Positions 1-8,458 of a stretch of 32,787 nucleotides of DNA are shown here, piece by piece. Source of the DNA: Providencia huaxiensis (GTDB lineage: Bacteria; Pseudomonadota; Gammaproteobacteria; Enterobacterales; Enterobacteriaceae); NCBI RefSeq assembly GCF_002843235.3, contig NZ_CP031118.1, forward strand, positions 1 through 32,787, written 5' to 3'. A program made the position numbers and the translations under genes. The notes below the pieces were generated by a model. That model was not told where the DNA came from, made no database searches, and worked only from the letters and a program-made list of their open reading frames with translations. Position 1 is the first letter of the stretch. Every line of letters starts with the position of its first letter.

Positions 1-1711
1 AAGAAAATCAGGTTTTTTCCCTGATGATAAAGCAAAAAAATTAAGTACAGCTTTATTGATTGGTAAGATTCACGAGGGAAAATATAAAGGCGAATATCTT
101 AAATATATCGGGCAGCAATTTTTAATGCTTTATGCACCTACCCGTTCGGGTAAAGGTGTTGGTATTGTTATTCCTAACTGTCTTTATTATCAAGAATCGT
201 TGGTTATTTTAGATATTAAACTTGAAAACTTCATTTTTACGGCAGGGCATAGGAAAGATAATCTTTTTCAAGAAGTTTATTTGTTTTGTCCTGATGGTTA
301 TTCAACAAGTGATGATATGAAAAATGGTAAAATGCGGAGTCACCGCTATAACCCATTGCATTATATTAGGCGTGATCCGATTTATTGTTTTGGTGATTTA
401 AGTAAGATTAGTTCTATCTTATTCCCGTTAACAGGCGATAAAAACGATATGTGGACGGATTTGTCAGCAAACGTTTTTATGGCGATTGTTTTGTTTCTTA
501 TTGATTGTGAAAATGAATATGAAATGAAAGAAGTTGAAGTAAAAACTGAGACAGGTTTTAAGGTAGTAGAAGAAAAAACATTAAAGTATAAAGTTACCTT
601 GTCACAAGCCTATGAGCTTTCAGTGCCTAAAGATGGTCAAACATTAGGCGATTGGTTCATTAGTGAAATCAATCAACGTAACACTGATGAAAATAAATCG
701 CTTTGGGATGCTTATTTGTTTAATGAATCATTAGGCGATAACAAAGACAAGTCTATTGAGCGTCCAGCACTGAGTTTATTGTCAGATCAAACGGTGTCTT
801 TGATGCGCCAGTATTCACAACAAAAACCTGAGCAACAACAAAGTATTTTGCTTACTTTTAATGCAAATATGAAAATGTTCGGAAACCCTGTTACTGCTGC
901 TGCGACTGATGGGAACGATTTTGATTTACGGGATGTTAGACGTAAAAAAATGACAATTTATTTTGGTCTTGCCCCTGCTGCGTTAAGTCAATATGCAAGG
1001 TTAACTAATTTATTCTTTAGCCAATTATTAAACGAAAACGTGAGAACATTACCAGAACAAGATCCAACGTTAAAATATCAGTGTGTCATGATGCTTGATG
1101 AATTTACGTCAATGGGTTGTGTTGACGTTGTTCAGGTGGCATTAGCATTTACGGCTGGTTATAACATGCGTTTTGTCTTTATTTTACAAAATCAGGAGCA
1201 GCTTTTTGATGATAAAAAAGGTTATGGTAAAAATGGTGGTAATACTATTTTAGAAAACTGTGCCGTCCAGTTGGTTTATCCTCCTAAGAAAGTCAATGAG
1301 ACTGTAAAACAGGTAAGTGAAACTATCGGTTATTACGATTTGAAATTGAAAAAGAAAAGCAAAACAAGCGGTAAAAATTCGTCAACGTCTGAATCTCCTG
1401 AAACACATAAACGTGCGGTATTACTACCGCAAGAGATCACTGAGTTAAGAGAGATTAAACACAAATCAGGGTTATCTTTGCGTGAGATTGTTTTGAGTGA
1501 ATCCTGTAAACCTATTGTTTGCAATAAAATTGTTTATTTTGAAGAACCTTACTTTTTAGATAGAAAAGGTTATTCAGAAAAAAATGTGCCTGTTATACCT
1601 GTGTTAGATATTGAACAAAACGAAGTATCACGATTACTTTTTGAAATGAATCAGCGTGATATTGCGTTTGTTTCAACCCAAAAAAGCGAGGAAATGGAAA
1701 ATGAAGCATAA
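1..1711 (+). CDS. virD4: VirD4 coupling protein, C-terminal part (gene continues from 32465 across the circular join)
   Basis: This is the type IV coupling protein, an inner-membrane ATPase that docks the relaxase-DNA complex onto the secretion channel. The frame is open from base 2 and matches the frame that leaves the window at 32787. Joined, the protein is 677 residues, normal for VirD4/TraG. The Walker A motif APTRSGKG lies at about residues 153-160 of the joined protein, and a Walker B-like MMLDEFTSMG lies about 230 residues further on. The two N-terminal membrane segments are in the other part. A charged Lys/Ser-rich stretch follows the ATPase core. The stop overlaps the start of the next gene (1701) by 11 bases, so the two are translationally linked. 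Confidence 0.95.
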   Translation, partial: RKSGFFPDDKAKKLSTALLIGKIHEGKYKGEYLKYIGQQFLMLYAPTRSGKGVGIVIPNCLYYQESLVILDIKLENFIFTAGHRKDNLFQEVYLFCPDGYSTSDDMKNGKMRSHRYNPLHYIRRDPIYCFGDLSKISSILFPLTGDKNDMWTDLSANVFMAIVLFLIDCENEYEMKEVEVKTETGFKVVEEKTLKYKVTLSQAYELSVPKDGQTLGDWFISEINQRNTDENKSLWDAYLFNESLGDNKDKSIERPALSLLSDQTVSLMRQYSQQKPEQQQSILLTFNANMKMFGNPVTAAATDGNDFDLRDVRRKKMTIYFGLAPAALSQYARLTNLFFSQLLNENVRTLPEQDPTLKYQCVMMLDEFTSMGCVDVVQVALAFTAGYNMRFVFILQNQEQLFDDKKGYGKNGGNTILENCAVQLVYPPKKVNETVKQVSETIGYYDLKLKKKSKTSGKNSSTSESPETHKRAVLLPQEITELREIKHKSGLSLREIVLSESCKPIVCNKIVYFEEPYFLDRKGYSEKNVPVIPVLDIEQNEVSRLLFEMNQRDIAFVSTQKSEEMENEA

Positions 1712-2231
1712 ATTTTTAAAATCAATGCTGTTACTGACGGGGGTTACGTTTTTGTTGCCCGTCAATGAAGCTGTAGCGGCTTCTCAAGATGAATGTGCTA
1801 TTTGGTTATGTTTACCTGCTGGCTTTGGTCAAGGTTGTGGTGGGGCGCATAGTGCCTTTAAAAAACGGCTTAAAAAAGGTAAGTCGCCTTTACCATCTTG
1901 GGGAAGTTGTGCTGTCGGTGACGATACGAGTGAGCCTTATTCATACAGAACAAAGTTTAAAACCTATACAAATTATGGGCGTGGGCAAATTTCAACAAGT
2001 AACGGGCGTTCGTGTCCTGAAAATGGGATCATTTATTGGGATAATAACCGCTATTCGGGTGTTCAAGCTATTTGCACAACCACTGAAATTTATACTACAA
2101 CTTTTTATGATGGTTCAGGTACTTATGTGCATGAAGAAGAACGATGGGGAAAACCATTAGAGCAAACGATGGATAAAAAATTTAAGCCTGAAAGACAGCG
2201 TTCAGACAGAGAAAGTGGTAGTAGTCGATAA
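1701..2231 (+). CDS. Secreted cysteine-rich protein linked to the type IV secretion operon
   Basis: This 176-residue protein has a clear signal peptide (Lys-rich start, hydrophobic core, AVA-A cleavage near residue 26). The mature part starts with a Cys-rich block containing CAIWLCLPAGFGQGC and a basic Lys-rich loop, and has further cysteines downstream. It should therefore be periplasmic and disulfide-bonded. I have an impression that this N-terminal block occurs in other proteins beside virD4-type genes, but I cannot name the family. The start at 1701 is preferred over the upstream in-frame 1656 because it places the signal peptide at the N-terminus. It overlaps the virD4 stop by 11 bases. 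A role in transfer is inferred from context only. Confidence 0.72.
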   Translation: MKHKFLKSMLLLTGVTFLLPVNEAVAASQDECAIWLCLPAGFGQGCGGAHSAFKKRLKKGKSPLPSWGSCAVGDDTSEPYSYRTKFKTYTNYGRGQISTSNGRSCPENGIIYWDNNRYSGVQAICTTTEIYTTTFYDGSGTYVHEEERWGKPLEQTMDKKFKPERQRSDRESGSSR

Positions 2232-2239
2232 TCAACAAA

Positions 2240-2259
2240 GGCTAGTCCTAGGACTAGCC
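2240..2259. terminator. Perfect 20-bp palindrome, probable terminator of the virB-virD4 operon
   Basis: The 20 bases from ggctagtcct are their own reverse complement. They are preceded by aaa and followed by ctttaaa, so an mRNA hairpin with a short U-poor tail can form 8 bases after the stop of the secreted Cys-rich gene. The weak U-tract leaves open that it is an operator instead. Confidence 0.5.
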
Positions 2260-2285
2260 CTTTAAACTAAAACATGAGGTTATGT

Positions 2286-2831
2286 ATGTCCTATATTCCA
2301 ATCTTGATGCCAACTGAGGTAGCCGAAACGTTTATAAGTAAAGGGGAAAAACTATCAGTTAAAGACGTACCTATAACGGAAATAACACAAATTGAAGCGT
2401 TAAATAACATGTATTATTGGTTAAATGGCTTTTCAGTTATAATGATAGCTTTAATTTTATTTTTTGGTTTAGTGATTACTTTGATTTTATTGAAAATAAA
2501 AAATAGTAAAAATACTATTCAGGGTAAACTCCTCATTCCGCATGGTGTTGGTGAATCTCATTTGACTGCTTATCGTAAAGGCAAGCCTTTTTTTTCCTCT
2601 TTATATGAGACTATAGAACATTCAGAGGGTGGGGTTTTGAAAAGAATAGATGAAAACAGAGAGTTACTAGAATTACTTTACAAAGATGCTCCTGATTTTA
2701 TTGGTAATCATAAGTGGGTTATTGAATGGTTTAAATCACAAGATAACTTCTTATTGCAATTGGCAGAAAAAACAACCATCAAGGAATCTGATTTTATCAG
2801 GGTTCGTCCATTTCCTATTGATAAGGAGTAA
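2286..2831 (+). CDS. Membrane protein of unknown function
   Basis: This is a 181-residue protein I do not recognise. It has an N-terminal region of about 50 residues, one strong hydrophobic segment (about residues 50-72, rich in Ile/Leu/Phe), then a soluble C-terminal domain of about 100 residues with charged helices. The first ATG in this frame (2274) belongs to the sequence ATGAGGTTA that serves as ribosome-binding site, so I start at 2286, where AGG lies 7 bases upstream. The same leader occurs before the genes at 7258 and 9087. It heads a run of closely packed small genes leading to topB. Confidence 0.68.
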   Translation: MSYIPILMPTEVAETFISKGEKLSVKDVPITEITQIEALNNMYYWLNGFSVIMIALILFFGLVITLILLKIKNSKNTIQGKLLIPHGVGESHLTAYRKGKPFFSSLYETIEHSEGGVLKRIDENRELLELLYKDAPDFIGNHKWVIEWFKSQDNFLLQLAEKTTIKESDFIRVRPFPIDKE

Positions 2832-2836
2832 TTGTT

Positions 2837-3088
2837 ATGAAACTTAATTTTTCTTTGAAAAAATTATTTTTTTGTTTAGTTATATTTTGTTATGTTTCTT
2901 TGATTGGATTCTTTGCAGCTTTTGTGATGAACCAAACAAATTATAAAATTATTAACAGTGAAAAATCTATCTTTAGTTATTTTTTGGTTGGTTTTTTATT
3001 TGTAACAGCTTTGTTTATGTTCAAACAAATTGCAATGCTTGCCATTGATGTGAAAAATAAAATTATTAATAAGGGTGACTTTAAATGA
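2837..3088 (+). CDS. Small protein with two membrane segments
   Basis: This 83-residue protein is almost entirely hydrophobic, with two predicted transmembrane helices (about residues 10-32 and 46-68) and a short basic tail. It starts 5 bases after the preceding gene and overlaps the next by 4 bases (ATGA at 3085), so it is part of the same operon. I do not recognise the family. By context it may be an exclusion or channel accessory protein, but nothing in the sequence proves this. Confidence 0.6.
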   Translation: MKLNFSLKKLFFCLVIFCYVSLIGFFAAFVMNQTNYKIINSEKSIFSYFLVGFLFVTALFMFKQIAMLAIDVKNKIINKGDFK

Positions 3089-3573
3089 AAAGTATAGCTA
3101 ACAATGATTCATTTTCTCCATCTGTTGTTGATATTGATTTTATGGTAGAACCTAAAATACTAGGGGATGATTACTTTAAGGGAATAGAACAGTGTGATGT
3201 AACAAACCATGCAATAATTAGTGTTGATAACTTTGTTATTAACGATGAAAGTGCAAAGCTAAGAGATCGGTTAAATCAGGGGGAACAACTCACTGAAAAT
3301 GAAATATCTTTATTACCTTATTCTGAAATGATGGGTGAAATACGAGTTATTGATAAAGCTGATTTGTATTTTTTAGCTGAATACTCAAAAGAAAATGGGC
3401 GTGATTTGCAACCTCTTTTCGAGATTGAAGGGAAAGTATACTTATCTTTATTTATACCGCCTGATTATATTAATGAATTTATGGAAGCCTTTTTGGATAA
3501 ATATCATTTACTAGATTTATTGAAAAGTAATGATACCGCTGAAATCTGTGTTAGCTTTCCTGAGAGGGTTTAA
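3085..3573 (+). CDS. Hypothetical acidic protein
   Basis: This is a 162-residue soluble, acidic protein without signal or membrane segments, which I do not recognise. The N-terminal 60 residues are probably loosely structured. The C-terminal part alternates hydrophobic and charged residues and ends in EICVSFPERV. That end resembles the DVQISFPLL near the end of the protein at 3910, so the two may be distant paralogs. Its start overlaps the stop of the small membrane gene by 4 bases. Confidence 0.6.
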   Translation: MKSIANNDSFSPSVVDIDFMVEPKILGDDYFKGIEQCDVTNHAIISVDNFVINDESAKLRDRLNQGEQLTENEISLLPYSEMMGEIRVIDKADLYFLAEYSKENGRDLQPLFEIEGKVYLSLFIPPDYINEFMEAFLDKYHLLDLLKSNDTAEICVSFPERV

Positions 3574-3891
3574 ATGACTAATCAAATTTTAAATCAATCC
3601 AAAACGATTGAAAGGATAATGTTATTATTAATTGACTTTAATATTGTTATTAATGACGTTAACAAAGTGAAAGTAGAGATAGTAAACTCACTTGATAGTA
3701 TTCAAGATGCTTTTATAAAGGTCTTTTGTTTTAAAAAAGAGATTTTCTTTAAAGGTGTTTTCACATTAACAATGTTTGATGTGATAAGATTATCCTATCG
3801 TTTGTTTATGTTAGGTTTTACATTAGGTCAGATAAAACTTATCTTGAGAATCATCAAATCAGACTATTCATCTTTGATTTTTGATTTTTAA
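3574..3891 (+). CDS. Hypothetical protein with hydrophobic C-terminal half
   Basis: This is a 105-residue protein of unknown function. The N-terminal 50 residues are amphipathic. The C-terminal half, from about residue 55, is rich in Leu, Ile and Phe and may associate with the membrane. Its ATG directly follows the stop of the preceding gene, with GAGAGGG just upstream as ribosome-binding site inside that gene. This tight junction supports a real gene despite the low-information protein. Confidence 0.52.
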   Translation: MTNQILNQSKTIERIMLLLIDFNIVINDVNKVKVEIVNSLDSIQDAFIKVFCFKKEIFFKGVFTLTMFDVIRLSYRLFMLGFTLGQIKLILRIIKSDYSSLIFDF

Positions 3892-3909
3892 TAGTTATGG
3901 GGGTGTTAA

Positions 3910-4296
3910 ATGAATATTAATCAAATTGATTTTAACCATGATTGCTATGTTGATTTACATGTTGGTGATTATGGCTCATTGTCTGGACTATTTTTTACGG
4001 GTAAAACTGCCGATTTGGCAATTCTTGAACAGCTTTTTACCAATTCCCATGATTGGCAGGACTCTTTTATGCGAGATGGTAGGCAGTATATAAAGGGTTT
4101 TGTTGATCCTGCTAATGTTCAGTTCATCGAGTTTATGGGTTTTTCCTTTATGTTTGCAAAGGCTCAAGCCGAAAAATTCTATCAGGAGAATGGTTTCTAC
4201 GAACAATCGCATGACTTTTTCGATATATGGTTTGATAACAATGTTAGCGATGTGCAAATCAGTTTTCCGCTTTTAAATGCATCTGAATTAATTTAG
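3910..4296 (+). CDS. Hypothetical protein upstream of topB
   Basis: This 128-residue soluble, acidic, aromatic-rich protein is unknown to me. It has no signal peptide. The start is supported by GGGGGTG 7-12 bases upstream. The C-terminal DVQISFP segment resembles the end of the protein at 3085. It ends 11 bases before topB and probably shares its transcript. Confidence 0.6.
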   Translation: MNINQIDFNHDCYVDLHVGDYGSLSGLFFTGKTADLAILEQLFTNSHDWQDSFMRDGRQYIKGFVDPANVQFIEFMGFSFMFAKAQAEKFYQENGFYEQSHDFFDIWFDNNVSDVQISFPLLNASELI

Positions 4297-4307
4297 GAGA
4301 TAATATT

Positions 4308-6617
4308 ATGAGATTGTTTATTGCAGAAAAACCATCATTGGCAAAAGCGATTTTTGAGGGGTTAGGGGGTAATCCTGCCACTGAAAAGAAAAACGGCTAT
4401 TTTGAACATGGTGATGATGTGGTTACTTGGTGTTTTGGTCACATGTTGGCTATTAATGATCCTCAAGATTATGATCCTAAATACGCTCAATGGAATTTAA
4501 GCGACTTACCTATTGCCTCCTATTTACCGCCTAAATACAAGTTAAAGCCTGAATCTCAAGCGCAAACAAAAATAATTATCTCATTGATTAATAAGGCAAA
4601 AACAATCTGCAACTGCGGCGATCCAGATGAGGAAGGCTGTAGACTGGTTGATGAAATTTTAGAATATGTTGAATGCAAAAAACCAGTGATGCGCTTATTG
4701 GTTGCAGACCTTAACCTTGCACCGGTTAAAAAAGCATTAGCGAACATGCAACCAAACGAAAATTTTAGGGGGATGTCGAACAGCGCATTATGCCGTTCAA
4801 TCCTCGATCAAAGTTTTGGTTACAACCTAACCAGAGTATCTACTCTAAAAGGTCGTGAACAAGGCTATCAAGGCGTTCTAAATGTGGGGCGTGTACAAAG
4901 TGCTGTGTTAGGGTTAGTGAACCTTAGAACGTTGGCAAACCAAAACCACTCTGAAAGTTTTTATTATGATGTATTTGCGGATATGTCTATTAACGGTAAT
5001 ACAATAAAAGCAAAATACCACGCGACAGAATCCGATCAGATTGATGAAAAAAACAGACTGATTTCAGAAGCGCAAGCAAAACACATTGCTGATAGGGTTG
5101 TTGGTAATAAATCCGTTGTCACTGTAGCTACAACAAAACCCGAAGTTACAAAACCGCCATTACCTTTAAATCTATCAACATTACAACAAATTTGTGCTAA
5201 ACGATTCGGTTATAAAGCCAAAGAAACACTTGATATTATGCAAGGGCTTTATGAAACACATAAACTATTAACCTATCCTCGAAGTGACAACCGTTATTTA
5301 TCTGATGAACATTTTTATCAGGCAAAAGATATAGCAACGGCAATAAGTTCTACTTTGTCAGATTTAGATTCCGCTGTTAATAGCATGGATTTATCTCAAA
5401 AACATAAAGCCTTTGATGCAAGTAAAATAGAAGCACACCATGCTATTGTTCCAACCACAAAAAGCGGTACGGGTATTCAATTAACTGAAAAAGAAAAAAA
5501 TGTTTACCGTATTGTTGCAACCTATTTTGTTGGGTTATTTTTACCTGATGCTATCCGCAATAAAACGAAAATTCATTTTGATGTTAATGGTGACACATTC
5601 ACCGCAACACAAAGCGTTTTAGTGCAAAAAGGGTGGGAATCTATCGGTAAAGATGATGATAGCGAAGAAATAGATGCTGATAGCAATCAAGGGGGGTATG
5701 ACCTAACAGCTCTTAAATTTAGTGATAGTGGTTTATGTGATTCCTCAAATGTTGATAAAAAAACAGCGTTACCGCCTAAATATTTCACTGAATCCACGCT
5801 ACTTGCAGCCATGACCAGGGCTGCTAAATTTATTGAAGATCCTGAATTGCGTAAAGCCCTAGAAGCAAAAGACGAGGGAAGCACTGACAGGGGAAGCATA
5901 GGAACGGAAGCAACACGGGCAGGTATACTCGACAAATTAGCCAGTAATACAGGTCTAATTTCCATTGAAAAGGAAAAAGGTTACTCTGAGCTTGTCTGGA
6001 AAACGACAAAGCAAGGGCAAGAATTTTGTGCCGCTTTACCTGATGAAATAACAAAACCTGATATTTCGGCATTATGGGCTGAAAAACAAATGTTAGTTAA
6101 GGACGGTAAACTCACTATAGAAGCGTTTATCAGGGAGACTGACGGTTATATTGCAGATATAACAAACAGAATTAAATCTGAGGGGCTGAATATCACCTCT
6201 AACGCTGTAACTTGTCCTAGCTGTGGTAAAGGTGGATTGCGGAAAATCAAAGGCAAGAACGGCTTCTTTTGGGGGTGTTCTAACTATCCTGAATGCAAAT
6301 CCACTTTTCAAGACAACAAGGGTAAGCCTGTAACTGAGAAGAAAGAAGAAAAACCAAAAGTTAGTATATCGTGCCCTGCGTGTTCATCCTCTTTAAGTTT
6401 GGGTGAAAAAGCACTAAATTGTACGGGCGGTTGTGGGTTTGTTTTATGGCGTACCATATCAGGTAAAAAACTGACTGACTCACAAATTGAAAGCCTAATC
6501 ACTAAAAAATCAACAGATTTCATTTCTGGTTTTGTAAGTAAAAAAGGCGATAAGTACGTTGCTAAGTTACACTTAACAGACGAAAACAAAATTAAATTTG
6601 AATATAAACCTAAGTAA
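4308..6617 (+). CDS. topB: DNA topoisomerase III (type IA)
   Basis: This 769-residue type IA topoisomerase cuts and passes single strands. Copies are common on conjugative plasmids (TraE of RP4 is one). The N-terminal TOPRIM domain starts with MRLFIAEKPSLAKAI and carries the acidic motif GDPDEEG, a variant of the usual DPDREGE. The catalytic tyrosine is Y323 in LTYPRSDNRYL. Two C-terminal zinc-binding segments start at C636 (CPSCGKGG...CSNYPEC) and C689 (CPAC...CTGGC). AGGAGA upstream decides the start. It is followed after 17 bases by the H-NS-like gene. In the plasmid it probably resolves intermediates during transfer or replication. Confidence 0.95.
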   Translation: MRLFIAEKPSLAKAIFEGLGGNPATEKKNGYFEHGDDVVTWCFGHMLAINDPQDYDPKYAQWNLSDLPIASYLPPKYKLKPESQAQTKIIISLINKAKTICNCGDPDEEGCRLVDEILEYVECKKPVMRLLVADLNLAPVKKALANMQPNENFRGMSNSALCRSILDQSFGYNLTRVSTLKGREQGYQGVLNVGRVQSAVLGLVNLRTLANQNHSESFYYDVFADMSINGNTIKAKYHATESDQIDEKNRLISEAQAKHIADRVVGNKSVVTVATTKPEVTKPPLPLNLSTLQQICAKRFGYKAKETLDIMQGLYETHKLLTYPRSDNRYLSDEHFYQAKDIATAISSTLSDLDSAVNSMDLSQKHKAFDASKIEAHHAIVPTTKSGTGIQLTEKEKNVYRIVATYFVGLFLPDAIRNKTKIHFDVNGDTFTATQSVLVQKGWESIGKDDDSEEIDADSNQGGYDLTALKFSDSGLCDSSNVDKKTALPPKYFTESTLLAAMTRAAKFIEDPELRKALEAKDEGSTDRGSIGTEATRAGILDKLASNTGLISIEKEKGYSELVWKTTKQGQEFCAALPDEITKPDISALWAEKQMLVKDGKLTIEAFIRETDGYIADITNRIKSEGLNITSNAVTCPSCGKGGLRKIKGKNGFFWGCSNYPECKSTFQDNKGKPVTEKKEEKPKVSISCPACSSSLSLGEKALNCTGGCGFVLWRTISGKKLTDSQIESLITKKSTDFISGFVSKKGDKYVAKLHLTDENKIKFEYKPK

Positions 6618-6634
6618 GAATTAAGGACAACACC

Positions 6635-7126
6635 ATGCAAGATGAAAACTATTCAGATCTACGAGGAATGTTAGCTAACATTCGCACATTAAGAAAAGCC
6701 CTAAAAGGGACTGACCTTGATTTGCTCAATGAATATGTTGAAAAACTAACCGTTGTACGTGATGAAACCATTGAAGAACACAAACAATATGAAAAAGAGT
6801 TGATTACAAAAAATGAAGCAAGAAACAAAGCCAGATCATACCTCGAAGAAGCTGGCTTGCCTGTGCCTGACGAATTAAAGAAAGAATATACAATTAATGA
6901 TTTGCTTGGCATCGAGAAAAAGGCAAAAAGAAAAGCGCAACGTAAAGGTTCTGCAACCACATTAAAACCAAAATACGCCATTAAAGATGATGAGGGTAAC
7001 TGGCAAGTTTGGGCGGGTCGGGGTCACAAGCCTAAATGGTTTACAGAAGCTCTTGAATCAGGACTAGCCAGAAGTGATTTAGAAGAATTAGCAAAAGAAT
7101 ACAACCTAGAACACGATGATAAATAA
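6635..7126 (+). CDS. H-NS family DNA-binding protein (xenogeneic silencer)
   Basis: This 163-residue protein has the H-NS layout. An N-terminal coiled-coil oligomerisation region (about 10-75) is joined by a basic linker to a C-terminal AT-hook-like domain with WAGRGHKPKW (126-135), a variant of the W(S/T)GxGRxP minor-groove motif. Plasmid H-NS homologues bind AT-rich DNA and reduce the fitness cost of plasmid genes in the host. It follows topB closely and ends at a terminator. It is longer than chromosomal H-NS (about 137 residues), mainly in the linker. Confidence 0.86.
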   Translation: MQDENYSDLRGMLANIRTLRKALKGTDLDLLNEYVEKLTVVRDETIEEHKQYEKELITKNEARNKARSYLEEAGLPVPDELKKEYTINDLLGIEKKAKRKAQRKGSATTLKPKYAIKDDEGNWQVWAGRGHKPKWFTEALESGLARSDLEELAKEYNLEHDDK

Positions 7127-7139
7127 CTGAATTTTGTTT

Positions 7140-7169
7140 AAAAGGCTCTCAACCATGAGGGCTTTTTTT
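7140..7169 (+). terminator. Rho-independent terminator after the H-NS-like gene
   Basis: A 12-bp stem (with two G-U pairs) and a 4-base loop is followed by seven T residues, 13 bases after the stop codon. It ends the topB/H-NS transcript. Confidence 0.85.
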
Positions 7170-7189
7170 ATTTGGTTTAAAAAAATCCT

Positions 7190-7235
7190 TTCACTGTTCC
7201 TGATTTTACTATATAGTGTTTTACTATAAAGTGTT
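7190..7235 (+). promoter_or_regulatory. Candidate promoter with 15-bp-period direct repeats
   Basis: A possible -35 TTCACT (7190-7195) and -10 TATAGT (7212-7217) are separated by 16 bases. Overlapping the -10 are two direct copies of TTTTACTATAWAGTGTT (7204-7220 and 7219-7235) that differ at one base and are spaced by 15 bases, as expected of an operator. It lies between a terminator and the gene at 7258. Confidence 0.5.
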
Positions 7236-7257
7236 AAGCAATCAACATGAGGTTATT

Positions 7258-7602
7258 ATGAAATTTATGGTATTTATTATTATGCTTCTTGTAGGTTACA
7301 TCGTTTTCTTTCCAGCAAATGAAAAAGATTTAACTAATCAAATGTACTTAGATAACATCCAAAAATGTGATGCTAAAAGCAAAGAAAAGGTTACAAAATT
7401 TTTGGGGAATGAAATATTTTTACTAAAGTGCGCTAACGATTCTACAATCGAAGTAAATAGTGATGTTTATAAAACAATTCCTGTAGAAGATGTTACGGCT
7501 AAAAAAGGTTTTGGGGATTACATTCTTTATTATGGAGTGCCTTTTGGTATTGTTTTCTTTGCTCTATCTTGTTTTTATTATGTATTGCGTCGTTTTTTTT
7601 GA
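7258..7602 (+). CDS. Small membrane protein with N- and C-terminal membrane helices
   Basis: This 114-residue protein has a hydrophobic helix at about residues 3-20 and another near the C-terminus (about 90-109). Between them is a domain of about 65 residues with two cysteines that would probably face the periplasm. I do not recognise it. An upstream in-frame start exists at 7216, but ATGAGGTTA 11 bases before 7258 acts as ribosome-binding leader and places the helix at the N-terminus. The next protein (7639) resembles it in layout: an N-terminal helix, then a lysine-rich domain with the pattern C...KC. Confidence 0.6.
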   Translation: MKFMVFIIMLLVGYIVFFPANEKDLTNQMYLDNIQKCDAKSKEKVTKFLGNEIFLLKCANDSTIEVNSDVYKTIPVEDVTAKKGFGDYILYYGVPFGIVFFALSCFYYVLRRFF

Positions 7603-7638
7603 ATGATAGTTAAATTACAAAATCTTTGAGGTGATAAT

Positions 7639-7920
7639 ATGAATGGTAAAAAAATCACTAACACATTATTTAGCATTATAATTTTATTTGGGATTGGCTT
7701 TGCTTTGTATGGGATTTTTTTTGATAAAAGTCTTTTTAGTAATGAACCAACAAATCATCAAATTGAAAGGGGCTTAACTAAAATAGATACATTTTTAAAT
7801 AAATGCACTGACCAGTATCAGATTAAAATAGCTAACAATCAGTATCAATTTAAATGTGATGCAGGATATATTTTAGTTGAACCTTATGTTTTAGATGCTT
7901 TTAACAGTAGAGGTAATTGA
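7639..7920 (+). CDS. Small membrane-anchored protein
   Basis: This 93-residue protein has one N-terminal membrane helix (about residues 9-28) and a C-terminal domain of about 60 residues with two cysteines, in NKCTDQ and KCDAG. It is probably anchored in the inner membrane with the domain outside. It shares its general layout with the preceding protein, and the two may be paralogs. A GAGGTGA ribosome-binding site lies 6 bases upstream. Function unknown. Confidence 0.58.
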   Translation: MNGKKITNTLFSIIILFGIGFALYGIFFDKSLFSNEPTNHQIERGLTKIDTFLNKCTDQYQIKIANNQYQFKCDAGYILVEPYVLDAFNSRGN

Positions 7921-7924
7921 TTAA

Positions 7925-8440
7925 ATGAAATTATTAGAATACATCAGTAAATATTATGATGGGAATCAATCTTCTTTTGCTCGAAGCTGTAATGTATCAC
8001 CATCCCAAGTAACACAATGGGTTAGGAAAGACTTTATTGTTGTTGACCACGTTCTGTATAGTCCACGTAGAGAGTTAGAGATTAATTTATGCAAACCTCA
8101 AGAGGTCAGTATGTTTTTTAAAAAAACAAAGCAGTTAAAAGAAGAAAACACTCGTTTATTTGATGAAAATTCATCATTAAAAAAAGAACTGATGGTTTAT
8201 AAAGATTTTTTTAAAACTGTTTATTATTATGCAGGTACTTACCCTGTATGGAAACTATTACATGAATATTCCGAAGCTATTCATCTGAATAAAAACACCG
8301 AACATGTTAATGATTATTTGGAAAAGTTAGTCCTTGCCGTAGAAAAAGTCCTTATTGAGCTGCACCCCGAGGAGATTGACTCTTGGAAAGAGTCTCTATG
8401 TAACATTCGTCTTTATATTTCTGATTTAGAAAAAAAATAA
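7925..8440 (+). CDS. Helix-turn-helix protein with coiled coil
   Basis: This 171-residue protein starts with a Cro-like helix-turn-helix (about residues 10-35, NQSSFARSCNVSPSQVTQWV) in which SPSQVTQWV is the recognition helix. A coiled coil follows (about 65-95, KKTKQLKEENTRLFDENSS) and then a helical C-terminal domain. It is probably a dimeric regulator. It begins 4 bases after the upstream small membrane gene and may control this accessory cluster, which also contains a direct-repeat operator candidate at 7204-7235. Confidence 0.68.
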   Translation: MKLLEYISKYYDGNQSSFARSCNVSPSQVTQWVRKDFIVVDHVLYSPRRELEINLCKPQEVSMFFKKTKQLKEENTRLFDENSSLKKELMVYKDFFKTVYYYAGTYPVWKLLHEYSEAIHLNKNTEHVNDYLEKLVLAVEKVLIELHPEEIDSWKESLCNIRLYISDLEKK

Positions 8441-8458
8441 ATTCAAAAGGAATAAACG

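Noticed and set aside
1789..2160. Plus-strand frame of 123 codons inside the secreted Cys-rich gene
   Set aside because: It has no ribosome-binding site and low-complexity hydrophobic content, and the overlapping frame has a signal peptide and conserved cysteines.
5687..6640. Several minus-strand frames of 70-110 codons opposite topB
   Set aside because: They are antisense to a clear topoisomerase and have no start signals; they follow from its codon bias.
6649..6981. Minus-strand frame of 110 codons opposite the H-NS-like gene
   Set aside because: Antisense to a recognisable gene, with no ribosome-binding site and no motif.
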